Source of the DNA: Hydrogenophaga sp. RAC07 | GTDB taxonomy: Bacteria > Pseudomonadota > Gammaproteobacteria > Burkholderiales > Burkholderiaceae_C | Assembly (NCBI RefSeq): GCF_001713375.1 | Contig: NZ_CP016449.1 | Location: 4,383,501 to 4,447,500, forward strand | Reading direction: 5' to 3' | DNA: 64,000 nucleotides | Part shown: in pieces, positions 28,594-38,898 of the stretch | How the letters are laid out: every line of letters begins with the position of its first letter | Position numbering within the stretch: position 1 is the first letter of the stretch | Program-made: the position numbers and the translations under genes | Notes under the pieces: generated by a model | Database searches by the model: none | Told to the model about the DNA's origin: nothing | Seen by the model: the letters and a program-made list of their open reading frames with translations, nothing else

Positions 28594-29241
28594 ATGAGCC
28601 TGAAACTCTTCTTTGCCCCCGGCGCCTGCTCCTTCGTGCCGCACGCCATGCTCGAGCTGGCCGGCGCTGAATTTGAACCCTCGATGGTGAAACTGCACAA
28701 GGGTGAACAGCGTTCGCCCGAGTACCTGGCGCTCAACCCGCGCGGCCAGGTGCCGGTGCTGGTCGATGGCGACGAGGTCGTCACGCAGATCGTGGCCATC
28801 CTGCTGTACCTGGACGAGAAGTTGCCCTTGGCCGGCATCCTGCCGCCTGCGGGCCTGGAGCGTGCGCGCGCGCTGCAGGTGCTGGCCTGGATGAACAACA
28901 CGGTGCACCCCACCTTCACCCATGTGTTCATGCCGCAGAAGTTCACCGACGACGACGCCGCGCAGAAAGCCATTCGCGAATTCGGTGCGGCGCGTTACCG
29001 CGAGCTGCTGGGCGAAATCGAAGCGCTGGCATCCAAAGCGGCGCCATGGATGGTGGGTGCCCGGCCCGGTGCGCTCGATGCATACGCGCTCACCTTGCTG
29101 CGCTGGGGCGGTTACGCGGGCATCAACCCTGTGGACTTCCCGGCCACGTGGGAACTGGTGCAGCGATTCGCCGAATTGCCCTGCGTGGCGCGCGCCATCG
29201 AGCGCGAGAAACTGCAACTCAACGTGTACAAGGCGGCCTGA
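28594..29241 (+). CDS. Glutathione S-transferase, beta-class-like
   Basis: A 215-residue cytoplasmic enzyme. The thioredoxin-like N-domain has LFFAPGACSFVPHAMLEL, with the Cys10 typical of bacterial beta-class GSTs, and the glutathione-binding NPRGQVPVLVDGDEVVTQ (cis-Pro). An all-helical C-domain follows from about residue 88. It would conjugate or reduce electrophiles with glutathione. It lies 17 nt behind topB with a GAGAGAGA Shine-Dalgarno and converges on the histidine kinase gene 21 nt away. The substrate is unknown. Confidence 0.92.
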   Translation: MSLKLFFAPGACSFVPHAMLELAGAEFEPSMVKLHKGEQRSPEYLALNPRGQVPVLVDGDEVVTQIVAILLYLDEKLPLAGILPPAGLERARALQVLAWMNNTVHPTFTHVFMPQKFTDDDAAQKAIREFGAARYRELLGEIEALASKAAPWMVGARPGALDAYALTLLRWGGYAGINPVDFPATWELVQRFAELPCVARAIEREKLQLNVYKAA

Positions 29242-29262
29242 TGCGCCCCGACCGCACAGCGG

Positions 29263-30705
29263 CTATTCCTGCGCCGCCCTCGTTTTGGTCGGCGTGAAAC
29301 GCACCGACACCCGCAGGCCGCGCCGGCTGCGCTCGGGGTGCGCGTCTTCCATCGACACCGTGGCGCCGTGCTGCTGCGCAATCTCCAACACAATCGCCAG
29401 ACCCAGGCCCGAGCCGTCGACGTTGGTGCCCAGCGCGCGGTAGAACGGCTGCATCACGAACTCGCGCTCGTTCTCCGGAATGCCCGGACCGTCGTCTTCC
29501 ACCTGCAGGATCTGCACGCCGCTGAAGCGGTCCAGCAGCACGCGCACCGTGACCACGCCGCCCTGCCCGGTGTAGTGGATCGCGTTGTCCACCAGGTTGC
29601 GCACCATTTCCTGCAAGAGCGTCGGGTTGCCATTCACCAGGCAGTCGTCGGGGGTGTCGTCCGGGCCTTCAAAGCCGAGGTCGATGCCGGCCTCCAGCGC
29701 GCGGGGCACCGCGTCCTGCACCACGTCGGGCACCAGCCGGCCGAGGTCGATGCGCGCGCTCGGCAGCGTGCGGCCGGTGGTCTCGGCGCGCGCCAGCGCC
29801 AGCAGCTGGTTCACGGTGTGGGTGGCTCGCGCACTGGAGCGTGCGATCTGCTGCAACGACCCGCGGATCTCCACCGGGTCGGTTTCGCGCTGCGCCAGTT
29901 CGGCCTGCATGCGCAGGCCGGCCAGCGGCGTCTTGAGCTGGTGCGCGGCGTCGGCCAGAAAACGTTTCTGCGTGGTGAGCGAGGCCTTCAGCCGCGTCAG
30001 CAGGTCGTTGATCGACGACACCAGTGGCGCCACTTCTTGCGGGATGAACGATTCCTCGATCGGGCTCAGGTCGTCGGGCTTGCGAGCGCGGATGCGCTGC
30101 TCCAGTTCGTTGAGCGGGCGGATGCCGCGCACCAGCGCCAGCCACACCAGCAGCACCGCCAGCGGCAGGATCACGAACTGAGGCACCATCACGCCCTTGA
30201 CGATCTCGGCGGCCAGGGTGGAGCGTTTGCCTTTGGTCTCGGCCACCTGCATCAGCACCAGGCGCTGCGGGTCGTTGCGCGCCAGCCAGGTGTAGGCCAC
30301 CCGCACCTCGTCGTCGCGCACCACGTCGTCGCGCAGCATCACCCGCCCGGGCTCCGGCGTTTCGTTGTCGCGCGGCGGCGGGAAATCCATCTCGCCGCTG
30401 ATGAGCGTGCCGCGGGGATCGAGCACCTGGTAGTACACGAGGTCGCTGTCGTCGGCGCGCAGCAGGTCGCGCGCCTGTGCGTTGAGCTTGAAGGTGATCT
30501 GGTCGTTTTCCCGCACCACAAACTGGGTGAGCGCCTGCAGGTTGAACTCGAGCGCGCGGTCGAACGGCTTGCTGGCAATGCCCTGCGCGACGAACCAGGT
30601 CAGCACCAATGACAACGGCCACAGCAGCAGCAGCGGCGTGAGCATCCAGTCCAGGATTTCGCCGAACAGGCTGCGCTGTTCGCGCTGGAACAGCCCGAAG
30701 GGCAT
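29263..30705 (-). CDS. Sensor histidine kinase, TctE/QseC type
   Basis: About 480 residues. Two transmembrane helices flank a periplasmic 2CSK_N-type sensor region (about residues 45-165). A HAMP-like linker precedes the HisKA box FLADAAHQLKTPLAG (phosphorylated His), then the N box MVRNLVDNAIHYT, DDGPGIP and GSGLGLAIV. In other beta-proteobacteria this type pairs with tricarboxylate or other organic-acid sensing; the ligand here is unknown. ATG 30705 is chosen; an in-frame TTG at 30777 would overlap the response-regulator gene by 20 nt and is possible. Confidence 0.92.
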   Translation of the reverse strand: MPFGLFQREQRSLFGEILDWMLTPLLLLWPLSLVLTWFVAQGIASKPFDRALEFNLQALTQFVVRENDQITFKLNAQARDLLRADDSDLVYYQVLDPRGTLISGEMDFPPPRDNETPEPGRVMLRDDVVRDDEVRVAYTWLARNDPQRLVLMQVAETKGKRSTLAAEIVKGVMVPQFVILPLAVLLVWLALVRGIRPLNELEQRIRARKPDDLSPIEESFIPQEVAPLVSSINDLLTRLKASLTTQKRFLADAAHQLKTPLAGLRMQAELAQRETDPVEIRGSLQQIARSSARATHTVNQLLALARAETTGRTLPSARIDLGRLVPDVVQDAVPRALEAGIDLGFEGPDDTPDDCLVNGNPTLLQEMVRNLVDNAIHYTGQGGVVTVRVLLDRFSGVQILQVEDDGPGIPENEREFVMQPFYRALGTNVDGSGLGLAIVLEIAQQHGATVSMEDAHPERSRRGLRVSVRFTPTKTRAAQE

Positions 30706-30757
30706 CGGCGCCGACCGGCTTCCCACCGGTGGCAGCGGCTCACTGAAGACCCGGCCG

Positions 30758-31432
30758 TCAGCTGGCGATTTTTTCAAGGCAGTAGCCCAGGCCGCGCACC
30801 GTGGCGATGCGGATCGGACCTTTTTCGATCTTCTTGCGCAGCCGGTGGATGTAGACCTCGATCGCGTTGTTGCTCACCTCTTCGCCCCACTCGCACAAGC
30901 GCTCGACCAGCTGGTCCTTGCTCACCAGACGCCCGGCGCGCTGCAGCAGCACTTCGAGCAAACCCAGCTCGCGCGCCGAGAGCTCGACCATCTTGCCGTC
31001 GATGGTGGCCACGCGGCCGGCCTGGTCGTATTCGAGTGGGCCGTGGCGGATGGTGTTGGTGCTGCCGCCCATGCCGCGGCGGGTGAGTGCGCGCACGCGT
31101 GCCTCCAACTCTTGCAGCGAAAACGGCTTGGCCATGTAGTCGTCGGCGCCATAGTCCAGGCCCTTCACGCGTTCTTCGATGCTGTCGGCCGCGGTGAGCA
31201 CCAGCACCGGCAGCGCAGAGCCGCGCGAGCGCAGCCGCTTGAGCACCTCCAGGCCGTGCAGCTTCGGCAACCCGAGGTCGAGGATCAACAGGTCGAACTC
31301 GTTGTTGGTCATGAGCGCGGCGTCGGCCTCGCTGCCGCTGGACACGTGGTCCACCGCAGCGCCGGCCGCGCGCAGGCTGCGCAACAGGCCGTCGGCCAGG
31401 ACCTGGTCGTCTTCTGCAATCAGGATGCGCAT
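30758..31432 (-). CDS. OmpR-family response regulator (TctD-like)
   Basis: 224 residues. The receiver domain has ILIAEDDQVLADGL acidic residues, the phospho-acceptor Asp in LLILDLGLPK and the Lys in DYMAKPF. A C-terminal winged helix (residues about 130-220; ELSARELGLLEVLLQRAGRL, IEVYIHRLRKKIE) binds DNA. It is the partner of the kinase immediately downstream on the same strand. Its regulon cannot be read from the window, since no transporter is attached to the operon. Confidence 0.95.
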   Translation of the reverse strand: MRILIAEDDQVLADGLLRSLRAAGAAVDHVSSGSEADAALMTNNEFDLLILDLGLPKLHGLEVLKRLRSRGSALPVLVLTAADSIEERVKGLDYGADDYMAKPFSLQELEARVRALTRRGMGGSTNTIRHGPLEYDQAGRVATIDGKMVELSARELGLLEVLLQRAGRLVSKDQLVERLCEWGEEVSNNAIEVYIHRLRKKIEKGPIRIATVRGLGYCLEKIAS

Positions 31433-31557
31433 GGTGAAGTCTCCTGGGCTGCTCGGGCAGCGTTGTTATGGGGCCGCGGCGCGTGGGCGGGCGGCATTCA
31501 GGCCGGATTCATTTTAGGTCGCATACCCCGCGTTGCAGCCGGTTGATTGGCAGGGTT

Positions 31558-32085
31558 TCACCGGGCTGGCACGGCTGCACGGGCACCGGGCGCCTCCGAC
31601 CCATAGGCCTCCAGGCCCAGCGCCACCACCGTGGCCACCGCGTCGCCCACCTGCGATCGGAACTCGGTTTCTGCCTGCGCCACCGCCGTGCGGAACGCCT
31701 CCAGCCAGAGCAGTCCGGTGTCGGTGAACACGATGCGTCGCGCGCGGGCGTCGCGTGGGTCGGGCTCGCGCCGCACCAGCCCCCAGGCCTCGCACTGGGT
31801 CACCAGGTCGCCCATGGCCTGTTTGCTCATGCCGGCCTGGTGCGCCAGCTCGGTCAGGCGCGAGCCGTGCAGGCCGAGGTGGCGCGTGATGTGGATGTGG
31901 GCCGCGCCCACCTGCGCGCGCGCGGCCAGGTGCGAGAGCGCCAGCGGCACGTTGACGTCGTGCGCCATCAGGCTGAGCACACGCTCGTCGAAGCGGCGCA
32001 GCGCCAGGCCCATCAGCCGACCGAGGTGGCCGCCGCGCCAGCGGTCGTCGGGTTCGGCGGGGGATTCGGGGGTGTTGTCGATCAT
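31558..32085 (-). CDS. MarR-family transcriptional regulator
   Basis: 175 residues. The winged HTH is at about 60-130: HITRHLGLHGSRLTELAHQA, GMSKQAMGDLVTQCEAWGLV and RREPDPRDARARRIVFTDTG, the MarR wing. The C-terminal helix mediates dimerisation. The ligand is unknown. It is divergent from recA with 135 bp between the starts. There is no evidence that it controls recA. Confidence 0.9.
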   Translation of the reverse strand: MIDNTPESPAEPDDRWRGGHLGRLMGLALRRFDERVLSLMAHDVNVPLALSHLAARAQVGAAHIHITRHLGLHGSRLTELAHQAGMSKQAMGDLVTQCEAWGLVRREPDPRDARARRIVFTDTGLLWLEAFRTAVAQAETEFRSQVGDAVATVVALGLEAYGSEAPGARAAVPAR

Positions 32086-32147
32086 GGGCGAATGGTAAGG
32101 CAAACTGACCAAATATCGGGTTGTTTGATTTCAATGCGCCTGTAAAC

Positions 32148-32167
32148 TGCTGTTCAAGCATCCAGCC
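32148..32167. promoter_or_regulatory. LexA (SOS) box upstream of recA
   Basis: TGCTGTTCAAGCATCCAGCC has the LexA core CTG-N10-CAG (32150-32165) and closely resembles the Escherichia coli recA box. A weak promoter, TTGTTT (32121-32126) - 16 bp - TAAACT (32143-32148), would place the box at the transcription start, as expected for repression. Confidence 0.75.
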
Positions 32168-32220
32168 TGTACACAACCACACAGGTCTTGCCAACCCTTC
32201 CAACCAGCCCAGGAGCCCCC

Positions 32221-33336
<1,116 letters not shown>

Positions 33337-33409
33337 GAGCAGCACTCACGGCCTCGGCCGTGAGCGAGTGACACCATGAGCCCCCACGCTCCCCGGCGAA
33401 GGTCCCGAC

Positions 33410-33871
33410 ATGGGCTTTGACCAGATATCCCTGAAGGGCCGGGCGCTGCGCCTGCTTTCAGGCCGCGAACACTCGAAGGCCGAGTTGCTGCGCAAGCTGC
33501 GCCCGCATGAAACCGAACCGGGCGAGTTGGCCCGGGCGCTGGACGAGCTGGAGGCCAAGGGTTTCATCAGCGAGCAGCGCGTGATCGAGTCGGTGGTGCA
33601 CCGGCGCTCGGTCAAGCTGGGCGCATCACGCGTGCGCCAGGAGTTGCAGGCCAAGGGCCTGGACCCGCAGGCCGTGGCTGACGCGGTGGCCGGTCTGCAG
33701 GGATCCGAAGAAGCGCGCGCGCGCGAGGTGTGGCGCAAGAAGTTCGGCGAGCCGCCCCGCGACGCGGCCGAACACGGCAAGCAGATGCGCTTTCTGCTCA
33801 CGCGGGGTTTCGGCGCCGACGTGGTGCGGCGCGTGGTGCGCGGCGCGCCCGGTCTGGACGCCGACGACTGA
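33410..33871 (+). CDS. recX: Regulatory protein RecX
   Basis: A 153-residue helical-repeat protein that binds RecA filaments and limits their activity. It has ISLKGRALRLLSGREHSKAELLRKL at the start, LDELEAKGFISEQRVIESVVHRRS, and the C-terminal repeat KQMRFLLTRGFGADVVRRVV. It lies 73 nt after recA, the usual position, and is likely co-induced in the SOS response. It converges on the MFS gene with a 3-nt gap and no terminator. Confidence 0.95.
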   Translation: MGFDQISLKGRALRLLSGREHSKAELLRKLRPHETEPGELARALDELEAKGFISEQRVIESVVHRRSVKLGASRVRQELQAKGLDPQAVADAVAGLQGSEEARAREVWRKKFGEPPRDAAEHGKQMRFLLTRGFGADVVRRVVRGAPGLDADD

Positions 33872-33874
33872 GCT

Positions 33875-35398
33875 TCAACCGCGCAAGGCGGGCGTGCGCA
33901 GCATCCGCCAGGCCAGCAGCGCGCTGGCCACCATGATCCCCGTGCCCAGCAGCGCGGCCGCTTGAAACCCGTCCACAAAGGCCGATCGCGCTGCGTGGCG
34001 CAAAGCCTCTGCCATGGCCGCGGGCAAGCCGTCGGCCACGGTGAGTGCACCTCCCAGCGTGTGAACGCCGGCCATGGTGTCGGCCGGAACCTGCCCCGAC
34101 ATGCCGGCCCGGTACAGGCTGGTGGCCAGGCTGCCGAAGACCGCAATGCCCAGCGCACCCGAGAGCTCCGAGCTGGTTTCCGACAGCGCCGACGCGGCGC
34201 CCGCGCGCTCGGGTGGTGCCGAGCCGATCACGATGTCGTTGCCCAGCGTGAACACCGGGGCCATGCCCAGTCCCATGAGCACCATGCCGCCGATCAGCCA
34301 CGCCAGCCCGTGGGGAGCGTCCACCATCGCCATGGCGGCAAAGCCGACGGCGGCCACCGTGAGCCCGGCGATCATGGTTTGCGGAGCGCCGAGCCGCTGT
34401 GCAATCGCGGGCGTGAGCATCGATCCCGCCACGAACGACAGCGCCCACGGCACGGTGCACAGGCCCGCGACCAGCGGCGAGAGACCCAGCACCAGCTGCA
34501 GGTGTTGCGACACGAAGATGTACACCCCGAACATCGCGAACGAGGTGAGCGCGTAGGTGCAGATCGCCGCGGCGAAGCGGGGCTGGCCAAAGAGCTTCAG
34601 GTCCAGCAGCGGGTAAGCAATGCGGCGCTGGCGGCGCACAAAGGCAACGCCCGCCGCCAGGCCGAGCGCAGCGGCCAGCAGGGTTGTGAGACCCGGTTGC
34701 CCTTCGGCTGCCTGCTTGAGGGCGAACACACCACCGAGCACCGCGGCCATCGACAGTGCCACGCTGCCCAGGTCGAGCCGACCGGCCTGCGGGTCGCGGT
34801 ATTCGGGCAGCAGAAAGGGCCCGACCGCGAGCAACAGCAGCATCACCGGCACCGCGGCCCAGAAGATCGCGGGCCACGCAAAGTATTGAAGGATCACACC
34901 GCCCACCAGCGGCCCGATGGCGCCGCCCACCGAGTAGCTGGAAATCCAGATGCCGATGGCCACGCGCCGCTCGCGCTCGTCGCGGAACATGTTGGAGATC
35001 AGCGAGAGCGTGGAAGGTGCCAGCGTCGCACCGGCGATGCCGAGCAGGGCACGCGTGGCGATCAGGGCGTGGGCCGTGGTGGACAAGGCGGCGGCCACCG
35101 AGGCCGAGGCGAACGCGGCCGCGCCGATGAGCAACATGCGCCGGCGCCCCAGCTTGTCGCCCAGCGTGCCCATCGTGATGAGAAAGCCCGCGACCATGAA
35201 GCCGTAGATGTCGATGATCCACAGCAGCTGCGCTGCGGTGGGTTGAAGGTCGGCGCTGATGGCGGGCAGGGCCAGGTTGAGCACCGTGAGGTCCATCGCG
35301 TACACCAGACACGGCAGGGCGATCACGCCCAGGGCGACCCATTCGCGGCGCGTGGCCTTGGGCGGCGCCATGGCAGGAAGTTGCGGTGCAGCGGTCAT
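33875..35398 (-). CDS. MFS drug transporter, DHA2 (14-TM, SmvA/EmrB-like) family
   Basis: A 507-residue inner-membrane protein with about 14 hydrophobic segments. MFS motif A is MGTLGDKLGRRRMLLIG after TM2, and motif C-like glycines lie in SYSVGGAIGPLVGGVIL. MDLTVLNLALPAIS in TM1 is the DHA2 motif D1. It should export cationic drugs or dyes (SmvA-like quaternary ammonium compounds) in exchange for protons. It stands alone, with no MFP or TolC partner or local regulator. ATG 35398 gives the normal N-terminus; longer extensions have no family match. Confidence 0.92.
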   Translation of the reverse strand: MTAAPQLPAMAPPKATRREWVALGVIALPCLVYAMDLTVLNLALPAISADLQPTAAQLLWIIDIYGFMVAGFLITMGTLGDKLGRRRMLLIGAAAFASASVAAALSTTAHALIATRALLGIAGATLAPSTLSLISNMFRDERERRVAIGIWISSYSVGGAIGPLVGGVILQYFAWPAIFWAAVPVMLLLLAVGPFLLPEYRDPQAGRLDLGSVALSMAAVLGGVFALKQAAEGQPGLTTLLAAALGLAAGVAFVRRQRRIAYPLLDLKLFGQPRFAAAICTYALTSFAMFGVYIFVSQHLQLVLGLSPLVAGLCTVPWALSFVAGSMLTPAIAQRLGAPQTMIAGLTVAAVGFAAMAMVDAPHGLAWLIGGMVLMGLGMAPVFTLGNDIVIGSAPPERAGAASALSETSSELSGALGIAVFGSLATSLYRAGMSGQVPADTMAGVHTLGGALTVADGLPAAMAEALRHAARSAFVDGFQAAALLGTGIMVASALLAWRMLRTPALRG

Positions 35399-35505
35399 GC
35401 GAAGAGTCCCCGGCGTTCGTTGAGCGCGGCTCCCCGCAACAAAGCGGAAGCCTGTGCACCCACGACGATCGCAGGCCCCGTCTTTCGACAGCCTGCGCGG
35501 GCGCG

Positions 35506-36417
35506 CTACAGGCCCAGCATCAGCTGGAGGTTTTGCACCGCAGCGCCGCTGGCGCCCTTGCCCAGGTTGTCCAGCCGCGCCACCACCAGGGCATGGTGTG
35601 CCGCGTCGTTGCCGAACACGCGGATCTCCAGCTTGTTGGTGTCGTTCAGCGCCAGTGCGTCGAGCTTGCCGCTTTCGGTGGCGGGCTCGACGCTCACCCA
35701 CTCGCTGCCGGCGTAGTGTTTGGCATAGACGGCGTGCAGGTCGGCCAGCGTCGGTTGACCCGGCAAGGTGTCCAGGTGCAGGGGCAGCTCGACCAGCATG
35801 CCCTGCTCGAAGTTGCCCACCGCCGGGATGAAGATCGGGCGACGCGTGAGGCCGGTGTAGGCCATGATTTCCGGGATGTGCTTGTGTTGCAGACCGAGCG
35901 CATAGAGCTCGTAGGCCGGTGCTTCACTCTTCTGGTAGGCCTCGATCATGGTGCGGCCACCACCCGAATAGCCGCTGACGGCGGGCAGGCAGACCGGGTG
36001 ATCGGCGGGCAGCACGCCGGCATCGATCAGGGGGCGCAGCATGGCGATGGCGCCGCTGGCGTAACAGCCCGGGTTGGCCACGCGCCTGGCATTCACCACG
36101 GCCTGGCGTTGATCGGCTGCGAGCTCGGGGAAACCGAACACCCAGCCCGGAGCCGTGCGGTGCGCGGTGGAGGCGTCGATGATCTTGGGCTGGTGGCCGA
36201 CCATCGCGTCGATCATGGCCACCGACTCGCGCGCGGCGTCGTCGTGCAGGCACAGAATGACCAGATCCACCTGGGCCATCAATTCGCGTTTGGCGGCCGG
36301 GTCCTTGCGGTGCTCGGGGGCGATGCTCACCACCTCGATGGCGGGCATGCGCTGCAGCCGCTCGCGAATCTGGAGTCCGGTGGTGCCGGCTTCGCCGTCG
36401 ATGAAAACCTTGGCCAT
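35506..36417 (-). CDS. argC: N-acetyl-gamma-glutamyl-phosphate reductase, type 2 ArgC
   Basis: A 303-residue NADPH-dependent enzyme of arginine biosynthesis reducing N-acetylglutamyl phosphate to the semialdehyde. [19 protein letters not shown] is the nucleotide-binding start and [15 protein letters not shown] holds the catalytic Cys. The length and N-terminus match the short type 2 enzymes rather than the ~345-residue type 1. It is divergent from sucC, with 191 bp between starts. Confidence 0.95.
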   Translation of the reverse strand: MAKVFIDGEAGTTGLQIRERLQRMPAIEVVSIAPEHRKDPAAKRELMAQVDLVILCLHDDAARESVAMIDAMVGHQPKIIDASTAHRTAPGWVFGFPELAADQRQAVVNARRVANPGCYASGAIAMLRPLIDAGVLPADHPVCLPAVSGYSGGGRTMIEAYQKSEAPAYELYALGLQHKHIPEIMAYTGLTRRPIFIPAVGNFEQGMLVELPLHLDTLPGQPTLADLHAVYAKHYAGSEWVSVEPATESGKLDALALNDTNKLEIRVFGNDAAHHALVVARLDNLGKGASGAAVQNLQLMLGL

Positions 36418-36495
36418 GGCTGGTCCGCCTTGTCAGTGTGGGTTCAGGAGAGCGTCCAACAATCGTGCCTGCTGGCGGTTCGCCGTGCGCGATTT

Positions 36496-36510
36496 TGGTG
36501 CAATGCACCA
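36496..36510. promoter_or_regulatory. Perfect inverted repeat in the argC/sucC divergent promoter region
   Basis: TGGTGCA-A-TGCACCA is a perfect 7-bp inverted repeat with one central base. It abuts TGATACAGT, a plausible -10 for sucCD (GATACA at 36512-36517). The position suits an operator for a dimeric regulator of sucCD, argC or both. The protein is unknown. Confidence 0.5.
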
Positions 36511-36608
36511 TGATACAGTTACCGGTTGCTGTGTTTTCAGCGCCACTCTTTCGACCACCCGATGCGGATCGGTCGACGATCCCTCTACCCATTCCTGAGA
36601 GAGTCCTC

Positions 36609-37769
<1,161 letters not shown>

Positions 37770-37822
37770 TGACCTTGGGGGCAGACCTTTAGCTCTGTCC
37801 CCGACTGACTAGGAAATACACC

Positions 37823-38716
37823 ATGTCGATCTACATCAACAAAGACACCAAGGTCATCACCCAGGGCATCACCGGCAAGACCGGTCAGTTCCACACCGAA
37901 AAGTGCCAGGAATACGCGAACGGCAAAAATGCCTTCGTGGCCGGTGTGAATCCGAAGAAGGCCGGCGAGTCGATCTTCAACATCCCGATTTACGCTTCCG
38001 TCAAGGAAGCCGCCCAGCAGACCGGCGCCACCGTGTCGGTGATCTACGTGCCGCCTGCCGGCGCCGCTGCGGCCATCTGGGAGGCTGTTGAAGCCGACCT
38101 GGATCTGACGATCTGCATCACCGAAGGCATTCCGGTCAAGGACATGCTCGAAGTGCGCAACCGCATGAAGGCCAAGGAAGCCGCCGGCGGCAAGAAAACC
38201 CTGCTGTTGGGCCCGAACTGCCCTGGCCTGATCACGCCCGAAGAGATCAAGATCGGCATCATGCCCGGCCACATCCACCGCAAGGGCCGCATCGGCGTGG
38301 TGTCCCGCTCGGGCACGCTGACGTATGAAGCCGTGGCCATGCTGACCGAAGTGGGTCTGGGCCAGTCCAGCGCCGTCGGTATTGGTGGTGACCCCATCAA
38401 TGGTCTGAAGCACATCGATGTGATGAAGGCCTTCAACGACGATCCCGACACCGACGCCGTCATCATGATTGGTGAAATTGGTGGCCCGGACGAAGCCGAA
38501 GCCGCGCTGTGGTGCAAGGCGAACATGAAGAAGCCCATCGTCGGCTTCATCGCCGGTGTGACCGCCCCCCCCGGCAAGCGCATGGGCCACGCCGGCGCGC
38601 TGATTTCCGGCGGTGCCGACACGGCCGATGCCAAGCTCGCCATCATGGAAGAGTCGGGCTTCATCATCACGCGCAACCCATCCGAACTGGGCAAGCTGCT
38701 CAAGGCGCAGCTGTAA
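37823..38716 (+). CDS. sucD: Succinyl-CoA synthetase, alpha subunit
   Basis: A 297-residue partner of SucC. CoA binding is by the N-terminal Rossmann part (VITQGITGKTGQFHTEKC), and the active-site His that is transiently phosphorylated lies near residue 256 in GHAGALISGGADTADAK. Together they make GTP/ATP and succinate from succinyl-CoA. The gene ends at a strong terminator. Confidence 0.98.
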   Translation: MSIYINKDTKVITQGITGKTGQFHTEKCQEYANGKNAFVAGVNPKKAGESIFNIPIYASVKEAAQQTGATVSVIYVPPAGAAAAIWEAVEADLDLTICITEGIPVKDMLEVRNRMKAKEAAGGKKTLLLGPNCPGLITPEEIKIGIMPGHIHRKGRIGVVSRSGTLTYEAVAMLTEVGLGQSSAVGIGGDPINGLKHIDVMKAFNDDPDTDAVIMIGEIGGPDEAEAALWCKANMKKPIVGFIAGVTAPPGKRMGHAGALISGGADTADAKLAIMEESGFIITRNPSELGKLLKAQL

Positions 38717-38737
38717 GCTGCGCTGCGGCCGACGTGA

Positions 38738-38766
38738 CAAAGGCAACGCTTGCGTTGCCTTTTTTT
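38738..38766 (+). terminator. Intrinsic terminator after sucCD
   Basis: Stem AAAGGCAACGC / GCGTTGCCTTT with a minimal TT centre, followed by a T-run of about eight. It lies 21 nt after the sucD stop. Confidence 0.95.
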
Positions 38767-38898
38767 CGTCCGGTGTTTGTGTTCGGCCTCAAACACACAT
38801 AAATGCTTGCTCTGGGGGGCGAGCGTGAAACAAAATGCTACATCTTGGGTTCAATGCCTGCCGCTGACACCCGATGAGAATTGCAGGGCCGCGTTTCA

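Noticed and set aside
32167..32184. Second LexA-like element CTGT...ACAG upstream of recA
   Set aside because: The half sites are separated by two bases too many (CTG-N12-CAG instead of CTG-N10-CAG). The box at 32150-32165 has correct spacing.
38773..38796. Inverted repeat GTGTTTG-N10-CAAACAC after the sucD terminator
   Set aside because: Short arms, long spacer, no T-run and no nearby promoter elements; probably chance.
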